Shown here: piece after piece, positions 38,453-47,200 of the stretch | Position numbering within the stretch: position 1 is the first letter of the stretch | How the letters are laid out: each line of letters begins with the position of its first letter | Assembly (NCBI GenBank): GCA_045545575.1 | Contig: JAZQBE010000052.1 | Location: 1 to 64,000 of the forward strand | Direction of reading: 5' to 3' | Length of the DNA: 64,000 nucleotides | Origin: Shuttleworthia sp045545575 | GTDB lineage: Bacteria; Bacillota; Clostridia; Lachnospirales; Lachnospiraceae | The notes under the pieces: model-generated | Seen by the model: the letters and a program-made list of their open reading frames with translations, nothing else | The model's database searches: none | Told to the model about the DNA's origin: nothing | Translations under genes and position numbers: made by a program

Positions 38453-38486
38453 ACAGGCTACGAGGCCGCATAAATACGCTATGGTT

Positions 38487-38516
38487 GGCGGGTTCGATTC
38501 CCGTACCCTGCTGAAA
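38487..38516 (+). repeat. attR: 30-bp direct repeat
   Basis: Identical to 7751-7780. Here it is only a tRNA 3' fragment, cut off from the rest of the gene by the prophage, so it is a non-functional tRNA remnant and the right junction. Confidence 0.95.
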
Positions 38517-38520
38517 AAGA

Positions 38521-38560
38521 AAAGCGTAAACAGGAAGACCCTGTTTACGCTTTTTGTTTT
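38521..38560. terminator. original tRNA-Gly terminator, displaced by the prophage
   Basis: AAAGCGTAAACAGG (38521-38534) pairs perfectly with CCTGTTTACGCTTT (38540-38553), with T-rich flanks on both strands. In an uninfected chromosome it would follow the tRNA directly. It also ends the convergent minus-strand aminotransferase gene and the phage late transcript. Confidence 0.9.
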
Positions 38561-38575
38561 CTGAAGCCGCGGCGA

Positions 38576-39670
38576 TTACCGCTGCAGCACGCCGAGCAGC
38601 CGGTCGTTCTGTTCCGGCAGCAGGAAACAGAACCGGATGAAGCGGTCTGAGAGGAACGGGAAGGTGGAGCAGTCGCGGATCATCAGCCGCTCCCGGATGC
38701 AGTGGTCGAACAGCTGATGGGAGTCCAGCGCGGGATCCTCGATCCGCACCAGCATGAAATTCGCTGACGGCGCAAAGGGCGTATAGCGGTCATCCGCCTT
38801 CAGCGCCTCATACATGCGTCTGCGTTCCGTGCGGATGAGATCGCGGGTTTCGCGGATGTAGGGCTCGTCGGAAAACATCGCGCCGGCGCAGACAGCGGCG
38901 AGGGAATTGATCATCCAGGGGCTTTTTTTCTGGGCGACACGGAAGAGCAGATCCTCGTTTCCGCAGACGGCATAGCCTAAGCGTAGGCCGGGCACGGCGA
39001 AAAACTTGCTGGTTCCGCGCAGGACGAGCAGGTTGTTGTAATCGTTGGTCAGCGGGACGGCGGTGGCTTTCTGCGGCTCTTCGACAAATTCGATGTAGGT
39101 TTCGTCGATGATCACGAAAACGGACCGCTCCTTGCAGGTGTCGAGGATCCGGCGCAGCTGCGCGGCGGGGATGCAGGTCGAGGTGGGGTTGTTCGGGTTG
39201 CACAGAAGAAGCAGTTCCGGCGCCTCGCGGATCTGGTCGCAGAGCGCGTCGATGTCCGTGTGAAAACCCGTCTCGGCGCGGAGCGGGAAATAGCGTACCG
39301 AACCGCCGCACAGAAGGACCTCCCGCTCATACTCGGAGTAAGTCGGACCGAGGATCAGTGCGCGCTTCGGGGCGAGCAGTTCGATAAACAGAGAAATCAG
39401 TTCCGTCGTGCCGTTGCCCACCGTAATCTGTTCCGGCCGGCTCTGGGTGTATTCCGCGAGCTGGCGGCGCAGTTTCGTATATTCCCGGTCGGGGTAGGAG
39501 CAGATGGCGTCGATGTGGCCGGAAATGGCGCTGCGAAGGCGCGGGGAGATTCCGAGCGGATTGACATTCGCGGAAAACTGCAGGATTTCTTCTTTGGGAA
39601 TATGGTAGACGGCTTCGATTTTTTCAAGATCGCTTCCGTGAAAGTGGTCTTTGTGCTGGATGGAGGACAT
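38576..39670 (-). CDS. CobD/HisC-like PLP aminotransferase
   Basis: A 364-residue class I/II PLP enzyme. The FSANVNPLGISP start block is typical of CobD (threonine-phosphate decarboxylase), the CNPNNPT and DETYIEF blocks of HisC/CobD in general, and the PLP lysine is in RGTSKFFAVPGLRLGY. ATG at 39668-39670 is preceded by AAAGGAG; an in-frame ATG at 39739 lacks one. No cobalamin or histidine genes are adjacent, so the substrate is open between threonine phosphate and histidinol phosphate. Confidence 0.8.
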   Translation of the reverse strand: MSSIQHKDHFHGSDLEKIEAVYHIPKEEILQFSANVNPLGISPRLRSAISGHIDAICSYPDREYTKLRRQLAEYTQSRPEQITVGNGTTELISLFIELLAPKRALILGPTYSEYEREVLLCGGSVRYFPLRAETGFHTDIDALCDQIREAPELLLLCNPNNPTSTCIPAAQLRRILDTCKERSVFVIIDETYIEFVEEPQKATAVPLTNDYNNLLVLRGTSKFFAVPGLRLGYAVCGNEDLLFRVAQKKSPWMINSLAAVCAGAMFSDEPYIRETRDLIRTERRRMYEALKADDRYTPFAPSANFMLVRIEDPALDSHQLFDHCIRERLMIRDCSTFPFLSDRFIRFCFLLPEQNDRLLGVLQR

Positions 39671-39740
39671 AAAAACTCCTTTCCTGGTTTCCTGGGTAAA
39701 GATTTTTCCTTTTTCTCTTCTTTTTTCAAGCCGTTTCAAC

Positions 39741-39746
39741 TATAAT
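39741..39746 (+). promoter_or_regulatory. possible -10 for the DUF5717 operon
   Basis: A perfect TATAAT lies 46 nt before the DUF5717 start, in the AT-rich gap between divergent genes. No good -35 is seen (TTCTTT at 39718-39723). Confidence 0.45.
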
Positions 39747-39791
39747 TCATTCATATGCGTGTGTCAAAGGATCATTTTAAGGGTAACGGTA

Positions 39792-42700
39792 GTGCGCAAG
39801 AGGATTCAGGCCTTAGCAGGCGATAATTTCACATCACAGGCACCGGTGTGCGACTGCCGGCCGGCTTCGATCCGGACGGAATGCGCTGCCGGGTCCGTCG
39901 TGACCGGGAGCTTCGAAGTGGTATCCGCAAACGAGGTTCCGATGCGGGGGCTTGTCTATTCCACCAACCCTTACGTGATCTGTACCAATCCGCAGTTTTC
40001 CGGGCTGAAGGTCCGGGTGGCATATGAAGTAAATGTTCCCGGCGCCCGCGGCGGCGAGACGATCGAAGGCGCGTTCGTCATCGTCTGCAGTCAGTGCACC
40101 GTGCGCATTCCCTATCAGTTCCTTTTTGCGGCCGCACCGTTTCGTTCTTCCCGCGGCGAACTCGAAACCCTTTCTGATTTTGCCGACCTCGCCCGCGAAC
40201 AGTGGGAGGAGGCGCTCCGGATGTTCTTTACAGACGGTTTCGCCGCCTGGATCGGACAGTTTGACCAGCGCACGCGGCTCCTTTACCAGGGATACCGCCG
40301 GGGGCTTCTGTCTTCCCGCAATCTTGAAGAATTTCTGGTTGCCGCCGGCCTGAAAAGCCGGATGGAGTGTGAGATCCCCGAAGAGACGCGGCGCTATGAA
40401 TTCATCTACGAGGACCGCCGTGAGAGCATCGAGCTTTCCCGCAGCGGATGGGGCTATCTCGATCTGACGGTGGAAAGCGACGCCGCTTTTATCGAGGTCG
40501 AACCGCCCGAGATTTCCGCGGAACAGTTCATGGGCAGCTCCTTCCTTTCCTATTTTTACCTGCGCGCCGACAAAATGCATCCCGGACAGAATTACGGCCG
40601 GATCCGCTTTACCAGCGGCGGACAGACGAGGGTCATCACGATCATCGCCTGTTCCGGCGCGATGGACGAGTGGCCCCGGGAGAAGGAGCACGACTGCCGC
40701 ACGCTGATTCTGCGCGCCTTCCGGGACTACGAAAGCTACCGTCTCGGACGCATGGGCGTCTCCGAATGGACGAAGAGATGGATCCGCGATCTGAATGCCG
40801 CAAGCGCCCGCTCCGGCGCGCTTGACATCTGGTGCCGGCTGCTTTCCGCAATGGCCGTCCTTGAGAACGGCCAGAACGAGAACGCCCTCTGGATCATCAC
40901 GGACCTGCGGAAGGACATCACCGACCATCAGAGCGCGGAATGGGCGTTTCTGCTGTATCTGTGGAGCCGGCTGGAAACGAAGCCGTCGGCCTATTCGGCC
41001 AAGATGATCTCGGAGATCCTTGCGATCTGCCAGCGTCATCCCGGGGATCTGCGCCTGTTCTGGATCGAACTGCAGGTGCGGCAGGAGTGGAAGGAAGACA
41101 GCGCTGCGCGCTATCACGCCATCGAACGGCAGATGCAGGCCGGGCGCATTTCGCCGCTGCTGCATCTGGAAGCCTATTCGATCCTTGTCAGATATCCCTA
41201 TCTGCTCAGTTCGCTCGACGAAGTGCCGCTGCTGCTTCTGGAATGGATCCGCCGGCGCCGCGCCTTTACGGCGGACATCGCCGTCCGGCTCGCGGAAGTG
41301 GCCGACACGGGCGCCGCGTCTGACCGCCGCCGCGTGCTTGCGCTGCTGCAGGCGGCCTACGAGGCATTTCCGGAGCGCGTCCTGCTCGAGAAGATCATCG
41401 CGCGCATGCTTGCGATGCACCAGTACGGCGAACCGTATCTGGTGTGGTACCGGCGCGCCATCGATGCGGAGATCCGCATGACGGGCGTCTATGAAGCCTA
41501 CCTGATGAGCGTTCCCCAGGCCAGCGTCGATCCGCTGCCCCGGGTCGTGACCCGCTTCTTCCACCTGCAGAGCACGCTGCCGGCCGAGAAATACGCCGTT
41601 CTGTATGCCAATATCGTCGCGGCGCGCAAAAAGGATCCGGAAACCTACGAAATGTATCTGCCTGTGATTGACAGCTTCGCGGCGGAACAGATGCACCAGG
41701 GCCGGATCGACGAGAATCTTGCGCTGTTGTACCAGGACGTCCTGCGCCGGAAGGAGCCGGACGTACAGATGTGCGAGGAAATGGCGCCGCTTCTGTTCGT
41801 GCATAAGATTTCCAGCCGTCTGCCCCGGCTTTCGCGGGTATACGTCTGCCACGAGCAGCTGACCGGCACCGTGATGGCCGCGGCCAGGGACGGCGTCGCC
41901 CAGCTGCCGGTATACACACCGGAAGCGGCGGTCTTCCTTGAGGACGCCGCCGGGAACCTTGTCGCGGACCGCGGCGCGATGTACGTCGAGCCGCTGTTTG
42001 ACGTGGACGGCCTGTATCAGCGGATGCAGCCGCGGATTCCGGAAGCCCTTCCGTATCTGGTCCGGGCCATGGCGGCGTATGCCGACCGCCGGATTACGAT
42101 GGCGGATCTTCCGCAGAAAACGGAAAAGAAGAAAAAGAAGACCTCCGCGGAATATGTGCGGGAGCGGACGGTCAAAGAGGAGGGCCTTCTGCGCAGCAAA
42201 GAAGCGGCCGACGAGCCCCAGACTTCGGCTGAACCGGATGCGGCGGCTGTGACGGCGGCGGATCCGGGACTTCGGATGATTACGCAGCTTCTCGCGTCCC
42301 GTCAGATCAGCGCCGAGGAAAAGGCAGCCTGGTATCCGACGATCATCGCCTACCTGCGCAGCATCGGACGCGAGGATCTGATCCGCTCGCATTTCGCGAC
42401 GCTTTCGGAGCTGGACGCGTTTTCACCGCAGCTGCGTGCATACGTCATCGCCTCCTGGATCGGCAGCGGACAGTATCACAAAGCCTTTGTCTGCCTGCGC
42501 CGGTTCCCCGGCACGGATGTGGACCGAAAGGCGCTGGAGACGCTGTTTTCCCACCTCGTGTCGGTCAACGGCATGGAGTGGAGCGACGATTTCATGCTGT
42601 CCTGGTGCGGCCTGCTTCTGGACAGCGGGATTTCCGATGCGCTGCTGATGAAGTATCTGTGCCTGCGCTATATCGGACCGCTGCCGCGGATGATGCGGCT

Positions 42701-43502
42701 GTGGGAAGCCCAGAAGGATCCGCTGACGCCGCATGCCATGGCGCTGGCGGAACGGATTCTGGTGCAGATGCTGTTTTCGGAGGATTTCTCCGTCCCGTCG
42801 AAGGATCTGTTCAACGCGTTCTGCACCGGCGGGGGCAACGCGATGGTGATTGCCGCCTGGAAAAACTACTGGGCGCATCTGTATCTGACGTCGCCCGGCC
42901 AGCGGACGATCGACGTCTTTCCGCACATTTTCGCGGATCTGTCCGCCGGCCGGAAGGTGACGGACAGCTGCCGGTTCGCGCTGATGAAGCGGCTGGCGAC
43001 GGCCGCGACGATCACGGACAGCGAATTCGACATTCTGGACAAACTGGTGCAAAGCGCACTGTCGGCCCATCTGTTCTTCGGGTTTTTCCGGAGGATGGAC
43101 CGCCGTCTGGTCCAGAAATACCAGCTGTACGACAAATTTTACGTGGAGTACTACAGCGAACCGGGCCAGCGGATGATCATTTCCTGGAAGCAGCCGGACG
43201 GCACCGTAAAGGAAGAAGAGATGACGCAGGTCTATCCGGGCATCTACGTGCACGAATTCGTCCTGTTTTCCGGAGAAGAGCTGGATTACCGTCTGTTTAT
43301 CGCGGAGGACCGCACAAAGGTCTGCCGCGAGGACAGCATCCGCTATTCCGGTATGCTACGGCCTCAGACAGGCAGCCGGTACGACCTGCTGTGCCGGGCC
43401 GCCGAGGAGCTCGAGCGGCCGGACGGCGGACGGGCGGCGGCGATTCTGGAGGATTACCGCCGGAAAGACCGGATAACCCGGGAGTTTTTTGAGGTCTTGT
43501 AG
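39792..43502 (+). CDS. DUF5717 family protein
   Basis: A 1236-residue protein matching the DUF5717 family known from Lachnospiraceae. The N-terminal third is beta-rich (SVVTGSFEVVSANEVPMRGL, YLDLTVESDAAFIEVEPPEI); the middle is a long alpha-helical repeat array (about 300-780); a basic linker KTEKKKKKTSAEYVRER (about 775-791) and another helical array follow; the C-terminal ~150 residues are beta-rich (VEYYSEPGQRMIISWKQPDG). No signal peptide or membrane helix. The start is GTG 39792, 8 nt after AAGGG, giving the VRKRIQALAGDNF start seen in the family. Head of the three-gene operon; function unknown. Confidence 0.85.
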   Translation: MRKRIQALAGDNFTSQAPVCDCRPASIRTECAAGSVVTGSFEVVSANEVPMRGLVYSTNPYVICTNPQFSGLKVRVAYEVNVPGARGGETIEGAFVIVCSQCTVRIPYQFLFAAAPFRSSRGELETLSDFADLAREQWEEALRMFFTDGFAAWIGQFDQRTRLLYQGYRRGLLSSRNLEEFLVAAGLKSRMECEIPEETRRYEFIYEDRRESIELSRSGWGYLDLTVESDAAFIEVEPPEISAEQFMGSSFLSYFYLRADKMHPGQNYGRIRFTSGGQTRVITIIACSGAMDEWPREKEHDCRTLILRAFRDYESYRLGRMGVSEWTKRWIRDLNAASARSGALDIWCRLLSAMAVLENGQNENALWIITDLRKDITDHQSAEWAFLLYLWSRLETKPSAYSAKMISEILAICQRHPGDLRLFWIELQVRQEWKEDSAARYHAIERQMQAGRISPLLHLEAYSILVRYPYLLSSLDEVPLLLLEWIRRRRAFTADIAVRLAEVADTGAASDRRRVLALLQAAYEAFPERVLLEKIIARMLAMHQYGEPYLVWYRRAIDAEIRMTGVYEAYLMSVPQASVDPLPRVVTRFFHLQSTLPAEKYAVLYANIVAARKKDPETYEMYLPVIDSFAAEQMHQGRIDENLALLYQDVLRRKEPDVQMCEEMAPLLFVHKISSRLPRLSRVYVCHEQLTGTVMAAARDGVAQLPVYTPEAAVFLEDAAGNLVADRGAMYVEPLFDVDGLYQRMQPRIPEALPYLVRAMAAYADRRITMADLPQKTEKKKKKTSAEYVRERTVKEEGLLRSKEAADEPQTSAEPDAAAVTAADPGLRMITQLLASRQISAEEKAAWYPTIIAYLRSIGREDLIRSHFATLSELDAFSPQLRAYVIASWIGSGQYHKAFVCLRRFPGTDVDRKALETLFSHLVSVNGMEWSDDFMLSWCGLLLDSGISDALLMKYLCLRYIGPLPRMMRLWEAQKDPLTPHAMALAERILVQMLFSEDFSVPSKDLFNAFCTGGGNAMVIAAWKNYWAHLYLTSPGQRTIDVFPHIFADLSAGRKVTDSCRFALMKRLATAATITDSEFDILDKLVQSALSAHLFFGFFRRMDRRLVQKYQLYDKFYVEYYSEPGQRMIISWKQPDGTVKEEEMTQVYPGIYVHEFVLFSGEELDYRLFIAEDRTKVCREDSIRYSGMLRPQTGSRYDLLCRAAEELERPDGGRAAAILEDYRRKDRITREFFEVL

Positions 43503-43516
43503 GAGGATGCGGTCCC

Positions 43517-44788
43517 ATGACGGATCCGATTTATTACGGCATTGATCTGCGGGAAGATACGACCATTTTCTGCTACATGCCGCTTCAGGCAAAAGAGCCG
43601 GCGACCGTCAGCACGGTGGTCGGAAGCGAGGCTTACCAGATTCCGACGGCGGTTGCCCGCGTCCGGGGATCGGCGCGCTGGGCTTTCGGAGAAGAGGCCC
43701 GGCGGCTGGCATCCACCCATCAGGCCACCGAAGTCCCTTCGATCTATCAGAAGGCGCTGACCGGCGAAAGCGTGTTCCTCGACGGTACGGAACACCGCGC
43801 CGTCGAGCTTTTGGCCCTGTTCCTGGCAAGACTGTTCGTGCTTTCCGGCCACGCCGCGGACGACGCGTCGACCGGGATGGTCGTTTTCTGTGTCCCGACC
43901 CTGGACGAGGCGGCGGTCGCCATGCTTCATGAAGCCGGAAAGCTGCTGAATCTCGAACGCAGCCGGATCCGCGTCATGGACCGCCGGGAAAGCTTTTACT
44001 ATTTCACGTTTCATCAGGAGCCGCAGGTGTTTCTCCAGGACGTCATGCTGTTTGATTACGGCGCGGACGGCCTCGTTTCCTGCCGGCTTCACCGCAATCA
44101 GCGCACCAGCCCGCAGACGGTTTCCATCGACCGGATGAAGCACCTGCTGGCCGCCGGCGACGTCGACGCACAGTTCGACGCCATCGCCAAAGAGCGGATG
44201 TCGCAGGTTCCCGTTTCCGGCGTTTATCTTACCGGCGACGGTTTTGACGGCGGCTGGCTGAAGGACAGCCTGAATTTCCTCTGTCACGGGCGCCGCGTCT
44301 TTGCCGGAAAGAACCTGTACGCGAAGGGGGCTTCCTTTGCCGCCCGCGTCTTAGGCGCCGGCCGGGACTGGCCCTTTGTCTACTGGGGCGATGAAAAGCT
44401 GCGGCGGTCCGTAAGTCTTCGGGTGCGGGATCAGGACAAAGTGATTCCCTGGCGCCTTCTTACGGCCGGCGAAAGCTGGTATGAAGCCTCGGCGTCCTGC
44501 GAACTGATTCTGGACGACGCCGGGGAGCTGACGTTTTATCTGCAGGACGCGTTAAGTGCTTCGGAATACCCGCAGACGATCGCGTTTAAGGATCTGCCCG
44601 AGCGTCCGCCGCGCACGACGCGCGTGCGTGTGACGGTCCGGCCGGTCTCCGCGGTCACGATTTCCGTCCGCGTCGAAGATCTCGGTTTCGGAGAACTGTT
44701 CGTTTCCTCCGGAAAGACCTGGAACGCGGTGTTAAAACCGCGCGAAGTCCCCGGGGCGGAACAGAAAGGAGGCACGCCGAATGCATGA
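43517..44788 (+). CDS. DUF5716 family protein, actin/Hsp70-like fold
   Basis: A 423-residue protein. YYGIDLREDTTIFCY (phosphate-1-like), LFDYGADGLVSCRL (phosphate-2-like) and VYLTGDGFDGGWLKDSL (adenosine-motif-like) follow the order of an actin/Hsp70-type ATPase, but catalytic residues cannot be confirmed. The C-terminal ~100 residues are beta-rich (TRVRVTVRPVSAVTISVRVE). It lies 14 nt after DUF5717 and overlaps the next gene by 8 nt. This neighbour pair is conserved in the family. Function unknown. Confidence 0.82.
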   Translation: MTDPIYYGIDLREDTTIFCYMPLQAKEPATVSTVVGSEAYQIPTAVARVRGSARWAFGEEARRLASTHQATEVPSIYQKALTGESVFLDGTEHRAVELLALFLARLFVLSGHAADDASTGMVVFCVPTLDEAAVAMLHEAGKLLNLERSRIRVMDRRESFYYFTFHQEPQVFLQDVMLFDYGADGLVSCRLHRNQRTSPQTVSIDRMKHLLAAGDVDAQFDAIAKERMSQVPVSGVYLTGDGFDGGWLKDSLNFLCHGRRVFAGKNLYAKGASFAARVLGAGRDWPFVYWGDEKLRRSVSLRVRDQDKVIPWRLLTAGESWYEASASCELILDDAGELTFYLQDALSASEYPQTIAFKDLPERPPRTTRVRVTVRPVSAVTISVRVEDLGFGELFVSSGKTWNAVLKPREVPGAEQKGGTPNA

Positions 44789-45590
44789 GCCATTGCTGTG
44801 CCGCGAGCCGCAGGCGGCGGTTCCCTTTGTCATTGAAGCCGCCGGGATCCGGGTCTACTCCCTCGAGGAGCTCTGCTACTATGTCGTGAACAACCTTTCC
44901 CTTGTCGACGGCACGTTCTGTTCGCCGGAACTGTGCCGGTGGATTGCGGAAGAGGCGCGCCGGCCCGAAGTCGGCGAAAAGCTGTCCATGCTGCTGTCCG
45001 AGCACGCCGCGCTGCATCTGACGGTCGGCGCGATGCTTTCGGCGAGCGGCTATGTCACGCAGCAGCAGCTGCGCGACGTCATGACGGCGCTTGCCTCGTA
45101 CGAAAAACAGACCCCGGGCGAGCGGATGAAGGTGGCCGCGGACCGGCTGCTCGATCACGGCCGGCTGCAGGAAGCGGCGTTCACCTATCGGAGAATGCTC
45201 GACGAACCCGAAAAATACAGCGTCTCCATGGCCCTCTGGGCCGATATCTGGAACAATCTCGGAACGGCCTGTGCACGGCTGTTCTTCTTTGCCGAGGCGG
45301 CGGAGTGCTTTGCGCAGAGCTATCGCCGCAGCCGGAAGGAAAGCGCCGCCCGGGCGATGATCGCCGCCTGCCTGATGACCCAGGACCGGCGCCTGGTAAA
45401 AACCATGGCGGAAAAATACGAGATTCCCCAGTCGATCTGCGACCAGGCACGGGAAGCTGTGGAAAAAATCGGCAGCTCCGCCGGCGCCGCGTCCTATGCC
45501 GGCGAACCCGCCCAGGCGGGCAGCGATATCGCAAAGCTGCGGGCCCTTCTGCGGGAACACGAGAAAGAGTACCGCAGTCAGACCAGTTAG
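44781..45590 (+). CDS. TPR-like partner protein of the DUF5717/5716 operon
   Basis: A 269-residue helical protein. VYSLEELCYYVVNNLSLVDG near residue 30 is a recurrent start in this neighbour family; a tetratricopeptide-like array occurs at about 110-215 (ADRLLDHGRLQEAAFTYRRM, AEAAECFAQSYRRSRKESAA). The end has a charged coiled coil. Third and last gene of the operon; only 31 nt before gltX, so read-through is possible. Confidence 0.75.
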   Translation: MHEPLLCREPQAAVPFVIEAAGIRVYSLEELCYYVVNNLSLVDGTFCSPELCRWIAEEARRPEVGEKLSMLLSEHAALHLTVGAMLSASGYVTQQQLRDVMTALASYEKQTPGERMKVAADRLLDHGRLQEAAFTYRRMLDEPEKYSVSMALWADIWNNLGTACARLFFFAEAAECFAQSYRRSRKESAARAMIAACLMTQDRRLVKTMAEKYEIPQSICDQAREAVEKIGSSAGAASYAGEPAQAGSDIAKLRALLREHEKEYRSQTS

Positions 45591-45621
45591 TTACACGAAA
45601 ACGTTTTGAATCGAGGAAACC

Positions 45622-47085
45622 ATGAAAGTCAGAACACGTTTTGCACCCAGTCCCACCGGCCGCATGCACATCGGCAATCTTCGCACGGCCCTGTATGCCT
45701 ATCTGCTCGCAAAGCATGCCGGCGGGGATTTTATCCTGCGGATTGAAGACACCGATCAGGAGCGCCTCGTGGAGGGTGCGGTCGATATCATTTACCGGAC
45801 GCTGGCCGGCGTCGGCATGAAGCACGACGAGGGTCCGGACATCGGCGGACCGGTCGGACCCTACGTCCAGAGCGAACGGCAGGCCGCCGGCATCTATCTG
45901 GAATACGCGAAACAGCTGGTGGAAAAGGGTGAGGCCTATTACTGCTTCTGCACACCGGAACGCCTCGAGACGCTTCACGTGCGCATCGGGGACAAGGAAA
46001 TCTCGCTCTATGACAAGCACTGCCTGTCGCTGACGAAGGCGGAAGTGGAGGCGCGCCTCGCGGCGGGCATGCCCTACGTCATCCGCCAGAACAATCCGCG
46101 GACCGGCACGACGACGTTCTGCGACGAAATCTACGGCGATATCACCGTGGACAACGCGGAACTTGACGACATGATCCTTATCAAGTCCGACGGCTACCCG
46201 ACCTACAACTTCGCCAACGTCGTCGACGATCACCTGATGGGGATCACCCACGTCGTGCGCGGAAACGAGTACCTGTCGTCCTCGCCGAAGTACAACCGTC
46301 TCTACGAGGCCTTCGGCTGGGAGGTGCCCACCTATGTGCACTGTCCGCTGATCACGAACGAAGAGCATCAGAAGCTCTCGAAGCGCAGCGGCCATTCCTC
46401 CTACGAGGACCTGATCGAGCAGGGATTTCTGTCCGAGGCCGTCGTGAATTTCGTTGCGCTTCTGGGCTGGAGCCCGGAAGAGAACCGCGAGATCTTTTCG
46501 CTGGAAGAGATGGTCGAGGTCTTCGATTATCACCGGATGAACAAGGCGCCGGCCGTGTTTGACATCGCAAAGCTCCGCTGGATGAACGGCGAGTATTTCA
46601 AGGCGATGGACGAGGACCGTTTCTACGAAATGGCGCTGCCGTACCTGCAGGAGACCGTTCACCGGACGGTCGACCTTCGGACCGTCGCGGCGATGGTCCG
46701 AACCCGCATCGACGTGTTCCGCGACATCCCGGAACACGTGGACTTTATCGATTCCGTGCCCGCGTATGACGTCTCGCTGTATACGCACAAGAAAATGAAG
46801 ACGACGCCGGAATCCTCGCTGGCGGTTCTGCAGAAGCTGCTGCCGGTGCTGAAGGAAACAGAGGATTACAGCAACGACGCGCTGTTTGCGTTGCTTTCGT
46901 CCTTTGCCGCCGACGAGGGCGTAAAGAACGGCGCGGTGCTCTGGCCGGTGCGCACGGCGCTGTCCGGCAAGCCGATGACGCCCGGCGGCGCGACAGAGCT
47001 GGCGGCTCTTCTGGGGAAAGAAGAGACGATCCGCCGGATCGAAGACGCCATCGCAAAGCTTTCCGAAGCGACGGCGGCCGAATAA
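45622..47085 (+). CDS. gltX: glutamyl-tRNA synthetase
   Basis: A 487-residue class I synthetase charging tRNA-Glu. HIGH motif at HIGN (16-19) in PSPTGRMHIGNLRTAL, KMSKS equivalent KLSKR (251-255). Full-length with C-terminal anticodon-binding helical domain. GAGGAAACC precedes the ATG. It is 31 nt after the TPR gene with no promoter visible between. Confidence 0.97.
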   Translation: MKVRTRFAPSPTGRMHIGNLRTALYAYLLAKHAGGDFILRIEDTDQERLVEGAVDIIYRTLAGVGMKHDEGPDIGGPVGPYVQSERQAAGIYLEYAKQLVEKGEAYYCFCTPERLETLHVRIGDKEISLYDKHCLSLTKAEVEARLAAGMPYVIRQNNPRTGTTTFCDEIYGDITVDNAELDDMILIKSDGYPTYNFANVVDDHLMGITHVVRGNEYLSSSPKYNRLYEAFGWEVPTYVHCPLITNEEHQKLSKRSGHSSYEDLIEQGFLSEAVVNFVALLGWSPEENREIFSLEEMVEVFDYHRMNKAPAVFDIAKLRWMNGEYFKAMDEDRFYEMALPYLQETVHRTVDLRTVAAMVRTRIDVFRDIPEHVDFIDSVPAYDVSLYTHKKMKTTPESSLAVLQKLLPVLKETEDYSNDALFALLSSFAADEGVKNGAVLWPVRTALSGKPMTPGGATELAALLGKEETIRRIEDAIAKLSEATAAE

Positions 47086-47129
47086 CCGCCCGGACGCTGT
47101 TTTCGGAATCGCGATCTCATGCAGAACGC

Positions 47130-47163
47130 GGCCGGACAGAGGCAGAACGCCGTCTGTCCGGCC
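47130..47163 (+). terminator. GC-rich hairpin after gltX (weak terminator)
   Basis: GGCCGGACAG (47130-47139) pairs perfectly with CTGTCCGGCC (47154-47163). No T-run follows, so it may only pause or stabilise the transcript. Confidence 0.5.
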
Positions 47164-47200
47164 GTTCTCATACCCCGTAAGAAGAGAGGGAAAGGACGAT

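Larger units (their letters stand above)
7781..38486. mobile_element. integrated HK97-type siphoprophage
   Basis: Between the two 30-bp repeats lies a full temperate phage genome with a unit length of about 30.7 kb. Present are tyrosine integrase, CI-type repressor, operator array, single-strand annealing protein, nuclease, replisome organiser, SSB, HNH, large terminase, portal, prohead protease, HK97 capsid, head-tail connectors, major tail protein, tape measure, Dit, Tal, holin and amidase. Late genes read without interruption. The only expected gene not recognised is a small terminase. Gene order and the Dit/Tal pair indicate a Gram-positive siphovirus with a non-contractile tail (no sheath or baseplate wedge genes). 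Inducibility cannot be judged from sequence. Confidence 0.97.

Noticed and set aside
39834..42392. 852-residue minus-strand open frame opposite the DUF5717 gene
   Set aside because: Antisense shadow of a high-GC gene: Arg/His/Pro-rich composition, no family motifs and no ribosome-binding site.
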